Shown: positions 1 through 8,017 of the stretch, one piece after another
Numbering within the stretch: position 1 is the stretch's first letter
Layout of the letters: each line of letters begins with the position of its first letter
DNA from: an uncultured Coprococcus sp.
Lineage (GTDB): Bacteria; Bacillota; Clostridia; Lachnospirales; Lachnospiraceae
DNA: 64,000 bases
Assembly: GCA_934247115.1 (NCBI GenBank)
Contig: CAKQIY010000006.1
Coordinates: forward strand, 1-64,000
Reading direction: 5' to 3'
The notes under the pieces: model-generated
What the model was told of the DNA's origin: nothing
The model's input: the letters and a program-made list of their open reading frames with translations, nothing else
Databases searched by the model: none
Translations under genes and position numbers: made by a program

Positions 1-277
1 GTAAGACGATTAGTGCTGTGCCAAAACTAATTCCTAATTCTTCAAACATTTCATTACCTCTGTCAATTCCGATTTTATAAATTGTCAAAAAGCAAAGTAT
101 TACATTCCATCCTTTGAATGCTATTTCATGTGTTTCTCCTACGCGCAATAAATTTGCAATGTGCTTTTTTTGCACATCGCCCCATCCATTAGAACTTTTA
201 TCGGAAAAGCCCATAAAATAATCATAACAAATATAATCCTGTTCCACAATCTCCTTACACCACAAGGAGAAATCCAT
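1..277 (-). CDS. Partial hypothetical protein, possibly membrane-associated (3' end outside window)
   Basis: An open frame on the minus strand runs from an ATG at 275-277 to the left edge without a stop (about 92 codons). A stop codon lies directly upstream of this ATG, so the frame cannot extend further. The last third has a hydrophobic stretch (VILCFLTIYKI) followed by a charged patch and a second hydrophobic start (GTALIVL), which suggests a membrane protein. There is no good ribosome binding site at the first ATG. A GTG at 239-241 with AAGGAG close upstream, or the ATG at 212-214, could also be the start. I do not recognise the family. It lies beyond the purA terminator, so it is probably a separate transcription unit or a fragment. 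Confidence 0.4.
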   Translation of the reverse strand, partial: MDFSLWCKEIVEQDYICYDYFMGFSDKSSNGWGDVQKKHIANLLRVGETHEIAFKGWNVILCFLTIYKIGIDRGNEMFEELGISFGTALIVL

Positions 278-290
278 TTACAACACCAAA

Positions 291-330
291 AGGGACACTC
301 CCCAATAATCTCTTACCGGAAAGTGTCCCT
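291..330 (-). terminator. Rho-independent terminator-like hairpin after purA
   Basis: AGGGACACT (291-299) and AGTGTCCCT (322-330) form a perfect 9-bp stem. On the minus strand it is followed by CCCTTTTGG. It lies 32 nt after the purA stop. Confidence 0.6.
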
Positions 331-361
331 GTTATTTGATTTCCCTATGAATCAGGTCAAA

Positions 362-1645
362 TTACTTTGCGTTTCTGTAGATGATATCGTTTCTTCCAGG
401 ACCGTTTGAGATCATTGTGATTGGGAATCCGATATGCTCCTCAACGAACTCAATGTACTTTCTGCAGTTCTCTGGGAGATCCTCGTACTTCTTGATTCCT
501 CTGATATCTGTCTTCCAGCCTGGAAGTGTCTCATATACAGGCTTTGCTTTCTTGAGCTTTGATGTTGTTGGGAAGTCTGTTGTAACCTCACCGTCGATAT
601 CGTAGCCTACACATACAGGGATCTCATCAAGATATCCAAGTACATCAAGTACTGTAAATGCAACATCTGTTGTTCCCTGGATACGGCAGCCATACTTTGA
701 TGCCACGCAGTCGAACCAACCCATTCTTCTAGGTCTTCCTGTTGTTGCACCAAACTCACCGCCATCACCGCCGCGGCGTCTGAGCTCATCTGCCTTGTCG
801 CCAAATATCTCACTTACGAACTCGCCTGCTCCTACTGCGCTTGAGTATGCCTTACATACAGTGATGATCTGCTTGATCTCGTATGGAGGTATACCTGCAC
901 CGATGGCACCGTAAGCTGCCAGAGTTGATGATGATGTAACCATAGGGTAGATTCCGTGATCCGGATCCTTCAGTGAACCAAGCTGACCCTCAAGAAGGAT
1001 GTTCTTGCCCTCCTTGATCGCCTCATAGAGGTATGCTGATACGTCACATACATAAGGAGCAACCATCTCCTTGTACTCCATGAGTGTGTTGAATATATCA
1101 TCAACCTTTAAGAGTGGCTTGTGATACAGGTTCTCAAGAAGAACGTTCTTCTGTACTATAACTCTCTCGATCTTCTCCTTCAGTGCTTCCTCATCAAAGA
1201 GCTCGCTTACCTGGAAACCGATCTTTGCATATTTATCTGAATAGAATGGAGCGATTCCTGACTTTGTTGATCCAAATGACTTACCTGCAAGTCTCTCCTC
1301 CTCGTACTCGTCGAAGAGAATGTGGTATGGCATAACCATCTGTGCTCTGTCAGATACAAGGATCTTAGGCATTGGCACATTTCTGTCTGTGATGGACTTT
1401 ATCTCCTTGAAAAGAACAGGGATATTGAGTGCAACACCGTTTCCAATGATACTTGTTGTGTGACTGTAGAACACTCCTGATGGAAGTGTATGTAAAGCAA
1501 ATTTACCATAGTCATTGACAATTGTGTGACCTGCGTTGGCACCACCCTGGAATCTTACGATTATGTCTGACTCCTGGCCTAACATGTCTGTGATCTTTCC
1601 TTTTCCTTCGTCGCCCCAATTGGCTCCTACAACCGCTCTTACCAT
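362..1645 (-). CDS. purA: Adenylosuccinate synthetase
   Basis: This enzyme condenses IMP with aspartate using GTP to give adenylosuccinate, the first committed step from IMP to AMP in the cytoplasm. The 427-residue product has the family's usual length. It starts MVRAVVGANW and continues with the phosphate-binding GDEGKGK at residues 11-17. It has NAGHT around the conserved His40 and the C-terminal GPGRND guanine-binding motif. The start follows GAGGAAAAG on the minus strand. A promoter candidate lies at 1763-1790 and a terminator at 291-330, so it looks monocistronic. The divergent LysR gene across a 400-bp gap could regulate it, but nothing in the sequence proves this. purB, the next enzyme of the branch, is 14 kb away. 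Confidence 0.97.
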   Translation of the reverse strand: MVRAVVGANWGDEGKGKITDMLGQESDIIVRFQGGANAGHTIVNDYGKFALHTLPSGVFYSHTTSIIGNGVALNIPVLFKEIKSITDRNVPMPKILVSDRAQMVMPYHILFDEYEEERLAGKSFGSTKSGIAPFYSDKYAKIGFQVSELFDEEALKEKIERVIVQKNVLLENLYHKPLLKVDDIFNTLMEYKEMVAPYVCDVSAYLYEAIKEGKNILLEGQLGSLKDPDHGIYPMVTSSSTLAAYGAIGAGIPPYEIKQIITVCKAYSSAVGAGEFVSEIFGDKADELRRRGGDGGEFGATTGRPRRMGWFDCVASKYGCRIQGTTDVAFTVLDVLGYLDEIPVCVGYDIDGEVTTDFPTTSKLKKAKPVYETLPGWKTDIRGIKKYEDLPENCRKYIEFVEEHIGFPITMISNGPGRNDIIYRNAK

Positions 1646-1762
1646 AATACTTTTCCTCGCTTTCGCAGCATTTTGAAATATTTTCTGATATCCGTATTGC
1701 AGCTGTTCAAATGCCTCTGTTTTGCAAATTATTCACAAGCCAGATAACCACAATACTTTCTT

Positions 1763-1790
1763 ATTATAGCACTATTATGTCATAAGTAAA
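1763..1790 (-). promoter_or_regulatory. Candidate sigma-A promoter for purA
   Basis: On the minus strand TTTACT (1785-1790) and TATAAT (1763-1768) are separated by 16 nt. The -10 is perfect and the -35 weak. The site is about 120 nt upstream of the purA ATG. The rest of the 1646-2052 gap is AT-rich, without a convincing gene. It also contains an inverted repeat at 1950-1967. Confidence 0.5.
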
Positions 1791-1949
1791 ATCAATATTA
1801 TTTATAGTTATTATAAGTGTATCTTATATTTGTCTTTACTTTTTGATAAAACCAACATAAACTATAAATATGATGGATTTTGTCCACCTCAAACACCATT
1901 TTACTTATATTATATATGCATAATTTTTTAAGCAAAATTATTTCAATCG

Positions 1950-1967
1950 TACCGTTATAGAACGGTA
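1950..1967. promoter_or_regulatory. Inverted repeat in the purA/LysR intergenic region
   Basis: TACCGTT and AACGGTA flank a 4-nt spacer, giving an 18-bp palindrome about 85 nt upstream of the LysR start. It could be an operator. LysR sites usually contain T-N11-A, which this sequence does not clearly show. It has no U-tract typical of a terminator. Confidence 0.3.
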
Positions 1968-2052
1968 AAAAGTCCTGAATTATTTTGCAATAAAACATAT
2001 TGTTGACACACACATATTAAACGATCTCTATTGAATCTGGAGGAAATTATAA

Positions 2053-2931
2053 ATGAACATAAATTTCGAATATTACAAGATCTTCTACCACGTTGCCAAA
2101 GCATCCAGTATATCCGCCGCTGCCAGGGAGCTGTGCATATCCCAGCCAGCTGTAAGCCAGGCGGTCAAAGCTCTGGAGCAGGCGATCGGCATAGAACTGT
2201 TCATCCGAACAAAGAAGGGCGTCTCACTGACAAATGCCGGAGAGATCCTCTACTCCCACGTTGCAGCGGGATGCGAATCCATATCCCTGGGTGAACAGCA
2301 GCTCTCACAGCTCCTCCACATGGAGACCGGTGAGATAAGGATAGGTGCAAGCGATATGACACTTCAGTTCTATCTCCTTCCATATCTGGAGCATTTCCAC
2401 CAGCTATATCCGGGGATCAAGGTTCATGTCACAAATGCGCCTACCCCCAGCACGATAAACCATCTGCTCTCTGGCAACATAGACTTCGGTATAGTCACAA
2501 GTCCTCTTCCAGCAGATCCTCACATGGAGATCAGGCAGGCTAGGGAGATCGAGGACATCTTCATCGCCGGGCCAAGATTTTCATATCTTCAGGGCAAAAC
2601 TCTGGACTACCACGATCTGGACGAGCTTCCGATCATTTGTCTGGAACACGACACAAGCACCCGTTCATACGTTGACACATTCCTGAGCCATGAGGGCGTG
2701 ACTCTGCAGCCCGAATTCGAGTTGTCTACCAGCGATATGATCGCTCAGTTCGTCATGAGAAATCTCGGCATCGGCTCCATCATGGCTGACTTCGCCCAGA
2801 GCTATATAGACCGCGGCGATCTGTTCCGCCTGCAATTTAAAAAGCCCATACCAAAGCGTCACATGTGTATCATCAGTGACAGGCACCGTGGTATGAGCGT
2901 TGCTGCAAATAAACTTATGGAGTTGTTGTAG
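2053..2931 (+). CDS. LysR family transcriptional regulator
   Basis: A 292-residue protein of normal LTTR length. Residues 1-60 form the winged helix-turn-helix (FYHVAKASSISAAARELC, then SQPAVSQAVKALE). Residues from about 90 onward match the periplasmic-binding-protein-like effector domain (GEIRIGASDMTLQFYLLPYL). It should be a cytoplasmic DNA-binding regulator responding to a small ligand that cannot be named. The start is fixed by GGAGG seven nucleotides upstream. A weak promoter (TTGACA 2003-2008, CTCTAT 2026-2031, 17-nt spacing) precedes it. It is divergent from purA and convergent with the HAD gene; the usual LysR target would be the divergent gene or itself. Confidence 0.93.
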   Translation: MNINFEYYKIFYHVAKASSISAAARELCISQPAVSQAVKALEQAIGIELFIRTKKGVSLTNAGEILYSHVAAGCESISLGEQQLSQLLHMETGEIRIGASDMTLQFYLLPYLEHFHQLYPGIKVHVTNAPTPSTINHLLSGNIDFGIVTSPLPADPHMEIRQAREIEDIFIAGPRFSYLQGKTLDYHDLDELPIICLEHDTSTRSYVDTFLSHEGVTLQPEFELSTSDMIAQFVMRNLGIGSIMADFAQSYIDRGDLFRLQFKKPIPKRHMCIISDRHRGMSVAANKLMELL

Positions 2932-2963
2932 AAATCATCCCCACACCCATATATCATAGTAAA

Positions 2964-2997
2964 ATAGAGCATGTTCGTCCATTTGAACACGCCCTAT
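2964..2997 (-). terminator. Terminator between LysR and HAD genes
   Basis: Thirteen-base arms at 2964-2976 and 2985-2997 pair fully on the minus strand if G-U pairs are allowed, followed by TTTTACT. On the plus strand two positions become A-C mismatches, so it mainly serves the minus-strand HAD gene. Confidence 0.6.
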
Positions 2998-3002
2998 TCT
3001 TA

Positions 3003-3677
3003 TCACATATTTCTATAATTTGGAATCAGTTCATCGCACAGCCCTGTCTTTTCAAGCAGTTCTCTTGATGAGTCACCGTAGATTCCCACTATATGTCCGG
3101 CTCCGGCTGCCGCCGCTGCCCGGATTCCCGAAGGTCCATCTTCTATGACCATGGTTTCTTCCGGCACTGCCCCGATGCGTTCCATGGCACGGATGTACAT
3201 ATCAGGAGCCGGCTTAGCATTCATGGTTCCATCGTCATATGCACAGAGCGTTATGTCAAACCATCTTCCGAGATCAAACTCTTTAAAATAGAATGCCAGA
3301 TTTGTCATATTTGACCCTGTGGCTATATTTATATTTATCCCCTGTTCCTTAAGTTTATCAAGGTATGCCTCAAGGCCATCCACCAGCTTGAAGTTTGCAG
3401 TATCCGCCATATACATCTCTCTGTACATAGCCTCCTTCTCCTCGGTAAGTTCAAGTATCCTCTCCTCAGTGAGCGTGCCCTTTCCCATGAGATATTCCAG
3501 AATATCCTTGTTCGTGTGCCCCAGCACCTGATGCTGAAACTCCTCCGTGCTCATCTGTCTGCCGGCAAGCTTCTCCGCATAATCCTTCCAGGCTATCTCA
3601 TGATACTTTCCGTCAAATATCATGGTGCCGTTCATGTCAAATATAATGTTCTTTATCTTACTGTTCAATCTATTCAT
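3003..3677 (-). CDS. HAD-superfamily phosphatase/phosphomutase-like hydrolase (subfamily IA)
   Basis: A 224-residue beta-phosphoglucomutase-like HAD protein, probably acting on a small phosphorylated sugar or related metabolite in the cytoplasm. Motif I is IIFDMNGT with the nucleophile Asp14; the usual second Asp (general acid/base) is Asn16. Motif II is IATGSN (about 118-123), the motif III lysine is Lys155 in KPAPD, and motif IV is Glu179-Asp180 in VIEDGPSG. The cap domain occupies roughly residues 25-95. DxN variants occur in some HAD subfamilies, so activity is not excluded. The antiporter gene ends 129 nt upstream and could be cotranscribed. The substrate is unknown. Confidence 0.88.
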   Translation of the reverse strand: MNRLNSKIKNIIFDMNGTMIFDGKYHEIAWKDYAEKLAGRQMSTEEFQHQVLGHTNKDILEYLMGKGTLTEERILELTEEKEAMYREMYMADTANFKLVDGLEAYLDKLKEQGININIATGSNMTNLAFYFKEFDLGRWFDITLCAYDDGTMNAKPAPDMYIRAMERIGAVPEETMVIEDGPSGIRAAAAAGAGHIVGIYGDSSRELLEKTGLCDELIPNYRNM

Positions 3678-3806
3678 ACTTGTCTCCTATATCTACTGAA
3701 TTAAAACGATTTATTAATACTAATACATCTACATGATGTGAAAACATCGACATACTATTCTGCACCAAGCAAAGAATACTTTATATGTCATAAAACAACA
3801 TTTCCA

Positions 3807-5006
3807 TCATTTATCAGCACTAAGCAAATGCTTGTACGTTCCATCTATTCCTATCGCTCCAAGCGGCGCAGTCACCACGATCGCCAGCACGGCAACCGAC
3901 AATACTATATTACCACATGCCAGCCCCGCCGCAAGTGGAACTGATCCGATGGCTGCCTGAACTGTAGCCTTCGGAAGATACGCGATGACACAGAACAGCC
4001 TTTCCTTCCATGTAAGTGATGTATGTGCCACACAGATCAGAACACCAACCGTTCTAAATGCCAGCGCGACAAATATCATAAATAGCGCCGGAAGTCCTGC
4101 TGCCAGGGTGTATCTGATATCCACAGCCGCACCCACAAGCACGAACAATATGACCTCCGCCGCAAGCCACAACTTTCCAAACTTCTGTGAGAGCCTTCCC
4201 GACACCGGCTCTGGACATTTGAGTTTCAAGACACATGCCATGGCCACCACAGCAAGGAGCCCCGACACTGACACCTTTCCCTCAAGCCATCCCTCTATCG
4301 CTATAAGCAGGAAGGAAAATCCCAGCACGATGATGACCTTCATGCTGTTTCTCACGCAATGTTTCCTTGCATATGATGTCTCAAAGAACAGATAGAGCCC
4401 ATATCCAACAACAACTCCAAGCAGTATTCCAAGCACGATGGATATTGGAATGTTCACAAAATCCATGACATGAGCACTTCCGCCCTGCGCCATGCTGAGA
4501 AATGTGGTAAAAAGCACTATGACAAATATATCGTCGCAGGATGCTCCCGCAAGTATCATCTGCGGAATTGCCTTGTCAGTTCCGTACTTTTTCTCTATGA
4601 GATTCACCATTCTCGGAACAACGACCGCCGGTGATACCGCGCCTAGCACCGCGCCCATGACAGCTGCCTCTGTGCGGTTTATTCCAAGTATAACAGGTGC
4701 GCACAATATATATCCGATAATCTCGAATGACGCCGGGACAAATGAGAGCAGCACAGCCGAGCGTCCCGACTTCTTCAGATCCTTAAGGTCAAGAGACAGT
4801 CCCGCCTTGATGAGTATGATGATAAGCGCTATCTTTCTGAGATCCGCAGATATGGACAATATGGACGGATCAAAGAGATCCAGCACATACGGTCCAAGAA
4901 CAATTCCCGTCGCCAGCATTCCTATGATGCGCGGCAGCTTAAGCCTCTGACAGATGGCGCCCATCGCCAGTCCGACGATGAAAATTAATGCAAGTGATGT
5001 CAACAT
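3807..5006 (-). CDS. Cation:proton antiporter (Na+/H+ exchanger family, CPA type)
   Basis: A 399-residue polytopic membrane protein with about 12 hydrophobic segments. It opens with LALIFIVGLAMGAICQRL and KLPRIIGMLATGIVLGPYVL, the N-terminal signature of the sodium/hydrogen exchanger domain. GASCDDIFVIVLF in the middle carries the paired acidic residues typical of the ion-binding core. It probably exchanges Na+ or K+ for protons across the cytoplasmic membrane, supporting pH or salt homeostasis. There is no C-terminal TrkA-N/TrkA-C regulatory domain. The ion cannot be read from the sequence. The start follows GGAGG (ttaaggaggtatt). Confidence 0.9.
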   Translation of the reverse strand: MLTSLALIFIVGLAMGAICQRLKLPRIIGMLATGIVLGPYVLDLFDPSILSISADLRKIALIIILIKAGLSLDLKDLKKSGRSAVLLSFVPASFEIIGYILCAPVILGINRTEAAVMGAVLGAVSPAVVVPRMVNLIEKKYGTDKAIPQMILAGASCDDIFVIVLFTTFLSMAQGGSAHVMDFVNIPISIVLGILLGVVVGYGLYLFFETSYARKHCVRNSMKVIIVLGFSFLLIAIEGWLEGKVSVSGLLAVVAMACVLKLKCPEPVSGRLSQKFGKLWLAAEVILFVLVGAAVDIRYTLAAGLPALFMIFVALAFRTVGVLICVAHTSLTWKERLFCVIAYLPKATVQAAIGSVPLAAGLACGNIVLSVAVLAIVVTAPLGAIGIDGTYKHLLSADK

Positions 5007-5063
5007 GATAAATAATACCTCCTTAATTTAGCAGACGCATCAGTGATTGAAAAGTGTTAGGCA

Positions 5064-5114
5064 TAAAAAAGCTGATGCTTTCTGCGACAAAAATAATCGT
5101 AGAAGTCATCAGCT
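5064..5114 (-). terminator. Strong rho-independent terminator after the NSS transporter gene
   Basis: A long hairpin pairs AGCTGATG (5070-5077) with CATCAGCT (5107-5114), extended by CTTTCTGCGA against TCGTAGAAG. On the minus strand it is followed by a T-run at 5064-5070. Confidence 0.85.
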
Positions 5115-5181
5115 ATATCAGCAGTTTAGGTTGCCCATTCAGGCTTTCCAAGGGAGAACCTCATTCCCTTTTATAATAATT

Positions 5182-6558
5182 CTACATCTTTATCCAGCCA
5201 AGTGCATTTGCAACAGAGCTGAGCAGGATAATGATGGCAAATACAGGGCAGAGATATTTGATCATGACTACAAATACCTTCTTTCTCCTGAAGGCACTCT
5301 CGCCGTGAATTATCTCATCCTCTATCTTATCTATTCCAACTATCCTTGACACAAGCAGGCTTGTGAGAAGTGCCGCTATAGGCATCATCACCGAATTGGT
5401 GAGGAAGTCGAACAAGTCAAGGAACTGCATGCCTATGATCTTGATTCCTGCCAGCGGGCCATATCCCAGGGATGACAGACTTCCAAGCGCAAGCATGATA
5501 ACTCCCACCAGCACCGTTGCCTTCTTTCTTCCCCATCCAAGCTCATCCTCAAATGTTGACACTGCACTCTCAGTAAGTGCTATGGAGCTTGTAACCGCTG
5601 CGAACAGTACGAGCAGGAAGAACACGATTCCTATGACAGTTCCAAATCCCATGTTCTGGAATACTTTTGGAATAGTGATAAACATCAGTGATGGTCCGGC
5701 CTGAAGGGTATCCGGATCTCCCCCAGAGAATGCAAATACCGCCGGGATTATCATAAGTCCCGCCATGATCGCTATACCAGTGTCGAATATCTCTACATTT
5801 CTGGTCGAATCCTCTATCGCCGTATCTTTCTTCATGTAAGAGCCAAATGTTATGAGTATTCCCATGGCAATGGAAAGCGAGTAGAACATCTGTCCCATGG
5901 CAGTAACCACTGTCATCCACGAGAAGTTCTTCACATTTGGCACAAGGAAGTATTTTACTCCCGCAAGTGCACCCGGTCTTGTCACGGAATATACCGCAAT
6001 GATGACTGACAGAACGATGAGTATAGGCATCATGATCTTGGATACCCTCTCTATTCCATTCTGCACACCGGCAAATATAATGATAAGTGTGAATGCACAG
6101 AATGCCACAAAACACAGCTCCGTTGACACTCCATTTGATATGAAATCGGTGAAATATCCATCCTCAGCCAGCAGCTTTGCGTTTCCTCTGAAATACTCCA
6201 CCAGATATTTGATGACCCAGCCGCCGATAACCGAATAGTACGGCACTATAAGAACAGGTATAACGGCATTTATCCAGCCGCCAAACGACAGCCATTTCTT
6301 CTTTCCAAATGATTTGAATGCTCCAACCGGACTCTTTCTCGTCATTCGTCCGATCGCCGTCTCCGCAACTATCATAGTATAACCAAATGTAAGTGCAAGC
6401 ACGATGTATATTATGAGGAAAATTCCTCCGCCGTACTTTGCCGCAAGATAAGGGAATCTCCATATATTTCCAAGCCCCACCGATGCACCTGCCGCCGCCA
6501 GCACGTACCCCAGCTTGCCCGAAAATGAACTTCGCTTACCATTCTTCATATCTTCCAT
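5182..6558 (-). CDS. Sodium-dependent transporter, neurotransmitter:sodium symporter (SNF) family
   Basis: A 458-residue integral membrane protein with about 11-12 transmembrane segments. The family hallmark GLGNIWRFPYLA lies at residues 28-39 and forms part of the Na+ and substrate site in TM1. Bacterial members (LeuT, Tyt1, MhsT type) import amino acids with Na+. The substrate here cannot be predicted. The length is typical for the 11-TM bacterial subgroup. Its downstream side is closed by a strong terminator at 5064-5114, so it looks monocistronic. A weak AAGGT precedes the ATG; a second ATG nine nucleotides further in is also possible. Confidence 0.95.
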   Translation of the reverse strand: MEDMKNGKRSSFSGKLGYVLAAAGASVGLGNIWRFPYLAAKYGGGIFLIIYIVLALTFGYTMIVAETAIGRMTRKSPVGAFKSFGKKKWLSFGGWINAVIPVLIVPYYSVIGGWVIKYLVEYFRGNAKLLAEDGYFTDFISNGVSTELCFVAFCAFTLIIIFAGVQNGIERVSKIMMPILIVLSVIIAVYSVTRPGALAGVKYFLVPNVKNFSWMTVVTAMGQMFYSLSIAMGILITFGSYMKKDTAIEDSTRNVEIFDTGIAIMAGLMIIPAVFAFSGGDPDTLQAGPSLMFITIPKVFQNMGFGTVIGIVFFLLVLFAAVTSSIALTESAVSTFEDELGWGRKKATVLVGVIMLALGSLSSLGYGPLAGIKIIGMQFLDLFDFLTNSVMMPIAALLTSLLVSRIVGIDKIEDEIIHGESAFRRKKVFVVMIKYLCPVFAIIILLSSVANALGWIKM

Positions 6559-6700
6559 ATACCTTCACCATAGTTTACCTGGAATAATCCCCGTAATCTT
6601 TCCTTCCACGTTTATTTGCATACATATGTGATTCTAACATGACCCGAGAGGAAAAGCCACTATATATTTGAAGATCATACAGACTGCTGACATCTCGCCC

Positions 6701-6847
6701 TCAACAACCTTTATCCTGCCCTGCCTGATGAAATGTTCTATCCTCGCCTATGCAGCCCATATCCAGCATGAAACCAAGGCAGATCACCTCGTCAGAAGAA
6801 CCCTGTATCCACAGTGGCTGGCCATTCTTATCTTTCCCCAATACCAC
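6701..6847 (-). pseudogene. Small frame or gene remnant overlapping the SUKH-like gene end
   Basis: A 48-codon minus-strand frame starts at a GTG overlapping the last 20 nt of the SUKH-like gene in another frame and ends at TGA (6701-6703). The translation (DKNGQPLWIQG, CLGFMLDMGCIGED) is polar and protein-like, not random. It may be the frameshifted tail of the upstream gene or the remnant of a neighbouring accessory gene. There is no ribosome binding site, and I do not recognise the family. The rest of the 6559-6827 interval shows nothing clear. Confidence 0.3.
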
Positions 6848-7496
6848 CTATCAGTCTATCAATCCCCTGATATGCCGTTTCTGTCCGTGCTGAATATGTG
6901 CCATTCGGTGAATCGCCCTGCATAACAAACAAGATTTCTTCATCAGTTTTCGTGTATAAATCAATTCTGTCAGAATACCAGTTATAAACATGATACGGAT
7001 ATTTATTTAATATCCCATCTATCTTTTCAACATCACCATCATCATACCAGATAATATCCTCTGCACAAAACTCAAAACAGGATATTGCCGCCTCATATAT
7101 CAACATTCCCATCATAAATGCAGACAAACTATTTTCAGCCCGGCCGATCTCGTTGACCGTGCCATCGTCATCCGTTTCCACAACATACACAGGTGGATCA
7201 TCCTCAGCCATATCAGTCCTTCTGATCGCGACCTGATAAACTCCCTGATTCTCATTCAAGATATAAAAATATCCTTTTATCTTCTTTGTCCATTTATACC
7301 TGCGCTGAAAATCAAGAGTAACCCAAGGATCATTGCTATGATCGAACAGCCCGCTTGTTTTACCACATTTCTTCCAAATCTCATAAAGCGTACTTGGTAT
7401 GCTCTCAAATCCCACTCCCAGTTCTGCTATCTCCTCATCTGTATATCCTACAAATGACTTGATATTGTATATTTTTTGTAATAAAGCATAATCCAT
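6828..7496 (-). CDS. SMI1/KNR4 (SUKH)-like protein, probable orphan immunity protein
   Basis: A 222-residue soluble acidic protein with no signal peptide. The N-terminal ELGVGFESIPSTLYEIWKKC resembles the first helix-loop of the SUKH fold (usually LGxxLPxxLxxxL). Later segments such as GYFYILNENQGVYQVAI and PPVYVVETDDDG fit its strands. SUKH proteins commonly neutralise polymorphic toxins; no toxin gene is adjacent, so this would be an orphan. The second ATG is preferred because AGGGAG lies eight nucleotides before it; the first ATG (7502) is too close. It sits at the border of the accessory stretch that contains two toxin/antisense cassettes. The assignment is by fold-level resemblance only. 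Confidence 0.6.
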   Translation of the reverse strand: MDYALLQKIYNIKSFVGYTDEEIAELGVGFESIPSTLYEIWKKCGKTSGLFDHSNDPWVTLDFQRRYKWTKKIKGYFYILNENQGVYQVAIRRTDMAEDDPPVYVVETDDDGTVNEIGRAENSLSAFMMGMLIYEAAISCFEFCAEDIIWYDDGDVEKIDGILNKYPYHVYNWYSDRIDLYTKTDEEILFVMQGDSPNGTYSARTETAYQGIDRLIGGIGER

Positions 7497-7618
7497 ATGC
7501 ATTTCTCCCTAATTCTGATTCCATAAAATACCTATAGTTCTATACTACATTTCTTTTTACGTTTAAAATGTTCTACAATAATTTGCATCTAACTTCTTCA
7601 TGTTACTATATATTCAGC

Positions 7619-7647
7619 TTGTGTGGTGAACATATGTTTGTTATAAT
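7619..7647 (+). promoter_or_regulatory. Promoter of holin-like toxin cassette 1
   Basis: TTGTGT (7619-7624) and a perfect TATAAT (7642-7647) are separated by exactly 17 nt. The same arrangement is conserved at cassette 2. It drives the peptide mRNA, which has a roughly 105-nt leader. Confidence 0.75.
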
Positions 7648-7654
7648 ATATTTG

Positions 7655-7928
7655 GTGCTACCCTATTCGGTAGGCGGTTAGTCCTTCAGCAGAGGGACTG
7701 TGACCCTCTGATTACATAGAAATCATCTTGTATGAAATCTTTCTAAGGAGGGATACCTATGTTGACTCTTGAAGGACTCATTGCAGTTTTAAGTTTCGGC
7801 TTAACTTGCTTTGAACTTGGATATACACTCGGTAAAAAATCACGAAAAAAATAATCGCCCCCGGTCTGGTAAACTGAGGCGATTACTTTAATCAATTCAT
7901 ATACTAGGCTAACCGTCTATCGGTAGCA
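7655..7928. repeat. Terminal inverted repeats framing cassette 1
   Basis: The left arm (7655-7681, GTGCTACC...CGGTTAG) and the inverted right arm (7909-7928, CTAACCGTC...GGTAGCA) frame the toxin gene. They lie directly downstream of two opposing promoters, so both transcripts begin with nearly the same sequence. The same arms occur at 10875-10901 and 11138-11158. Confidence 0.75.
7759..7854 (+). CDS. Putative holin-like toxin peptide (type I toxin-antitoxin), copy 1
   Basis: A 31-codon gene encodes a short peptide that begins MLTLEGLIAVLSFGLTC and has a single hydrophobic helix (about residues 6-24). It ends in a strongly basic tail (GKKSRKK). This is the pattern of Firmicutes holin-like type I toxins (TxpA/BsrG-like small membrane peptides). 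A strong AAGGAGGG lies six nucleotides before the ATG. The mRNA has a long structured leader from the promoter at 7619. A convergent antisense RNA covers its 3' end. A second copy with the same architecture lies at 10979-11083. Function is inferred from size, helix, tail and the antisense arrangement. Confidence 0.75.
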   Translation: MLTLEGLIAVLSFGLTCFELGYTLGKKSRKK

Positions 7929-7935
7929 TCTTTAT
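7845..7935 (-). ncRNA. Putative antisense antitoxin RNA, cassette 1
   Basis: A convergent transcript of about 90 nt is predicted from a strong minus-strand promoter (7942-7970) to a hairpin with stem AATCGCC/GGCGATT followed on the minus strand by seven T residues (7845-7851). It overlaps the 3' end of the toxin mRNA, so it could base-pair with it. The loop motif CTGGTAAACTG is identical in cassette 2. The ends are estimates. Confidence 0.65.
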
Positions 7936-7941
7936 ATTAGT

Positions 7942-7970
7942 ATGATACCACTATCAAAAAGTAATGTCAA
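7942..7970 (-). promoter_or_regulatory. Promoter of antisense RNA, cassette 1
   Basis: On the minus strand a perfect TTGACA (7965-7970) is 17 nt from TATCAT (7942-7947). It is stronger at -35 than the toxin promoter, as expected for an antitoxin RNA. Confidence 0.75.
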
Positions 7971-8017
7971 AAATTTTACCACACAAATTTTGCATTCGAT
8001 ATTCACTTTCACTGGAT

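Noticed and set aside
1798..2013. A 71-codon minus-strand frame in the purA/LysR gap
   Set aside because: It has no ribosome binding site, AT-driven composition and no recognisable features.
6828..7496. A complete polymorphic toxin system around the SUKH-like protein
   Set aside because: No toxin, secretion or nuclease domain gene is adjacent; only an orphan immunity-like protein can be supported.
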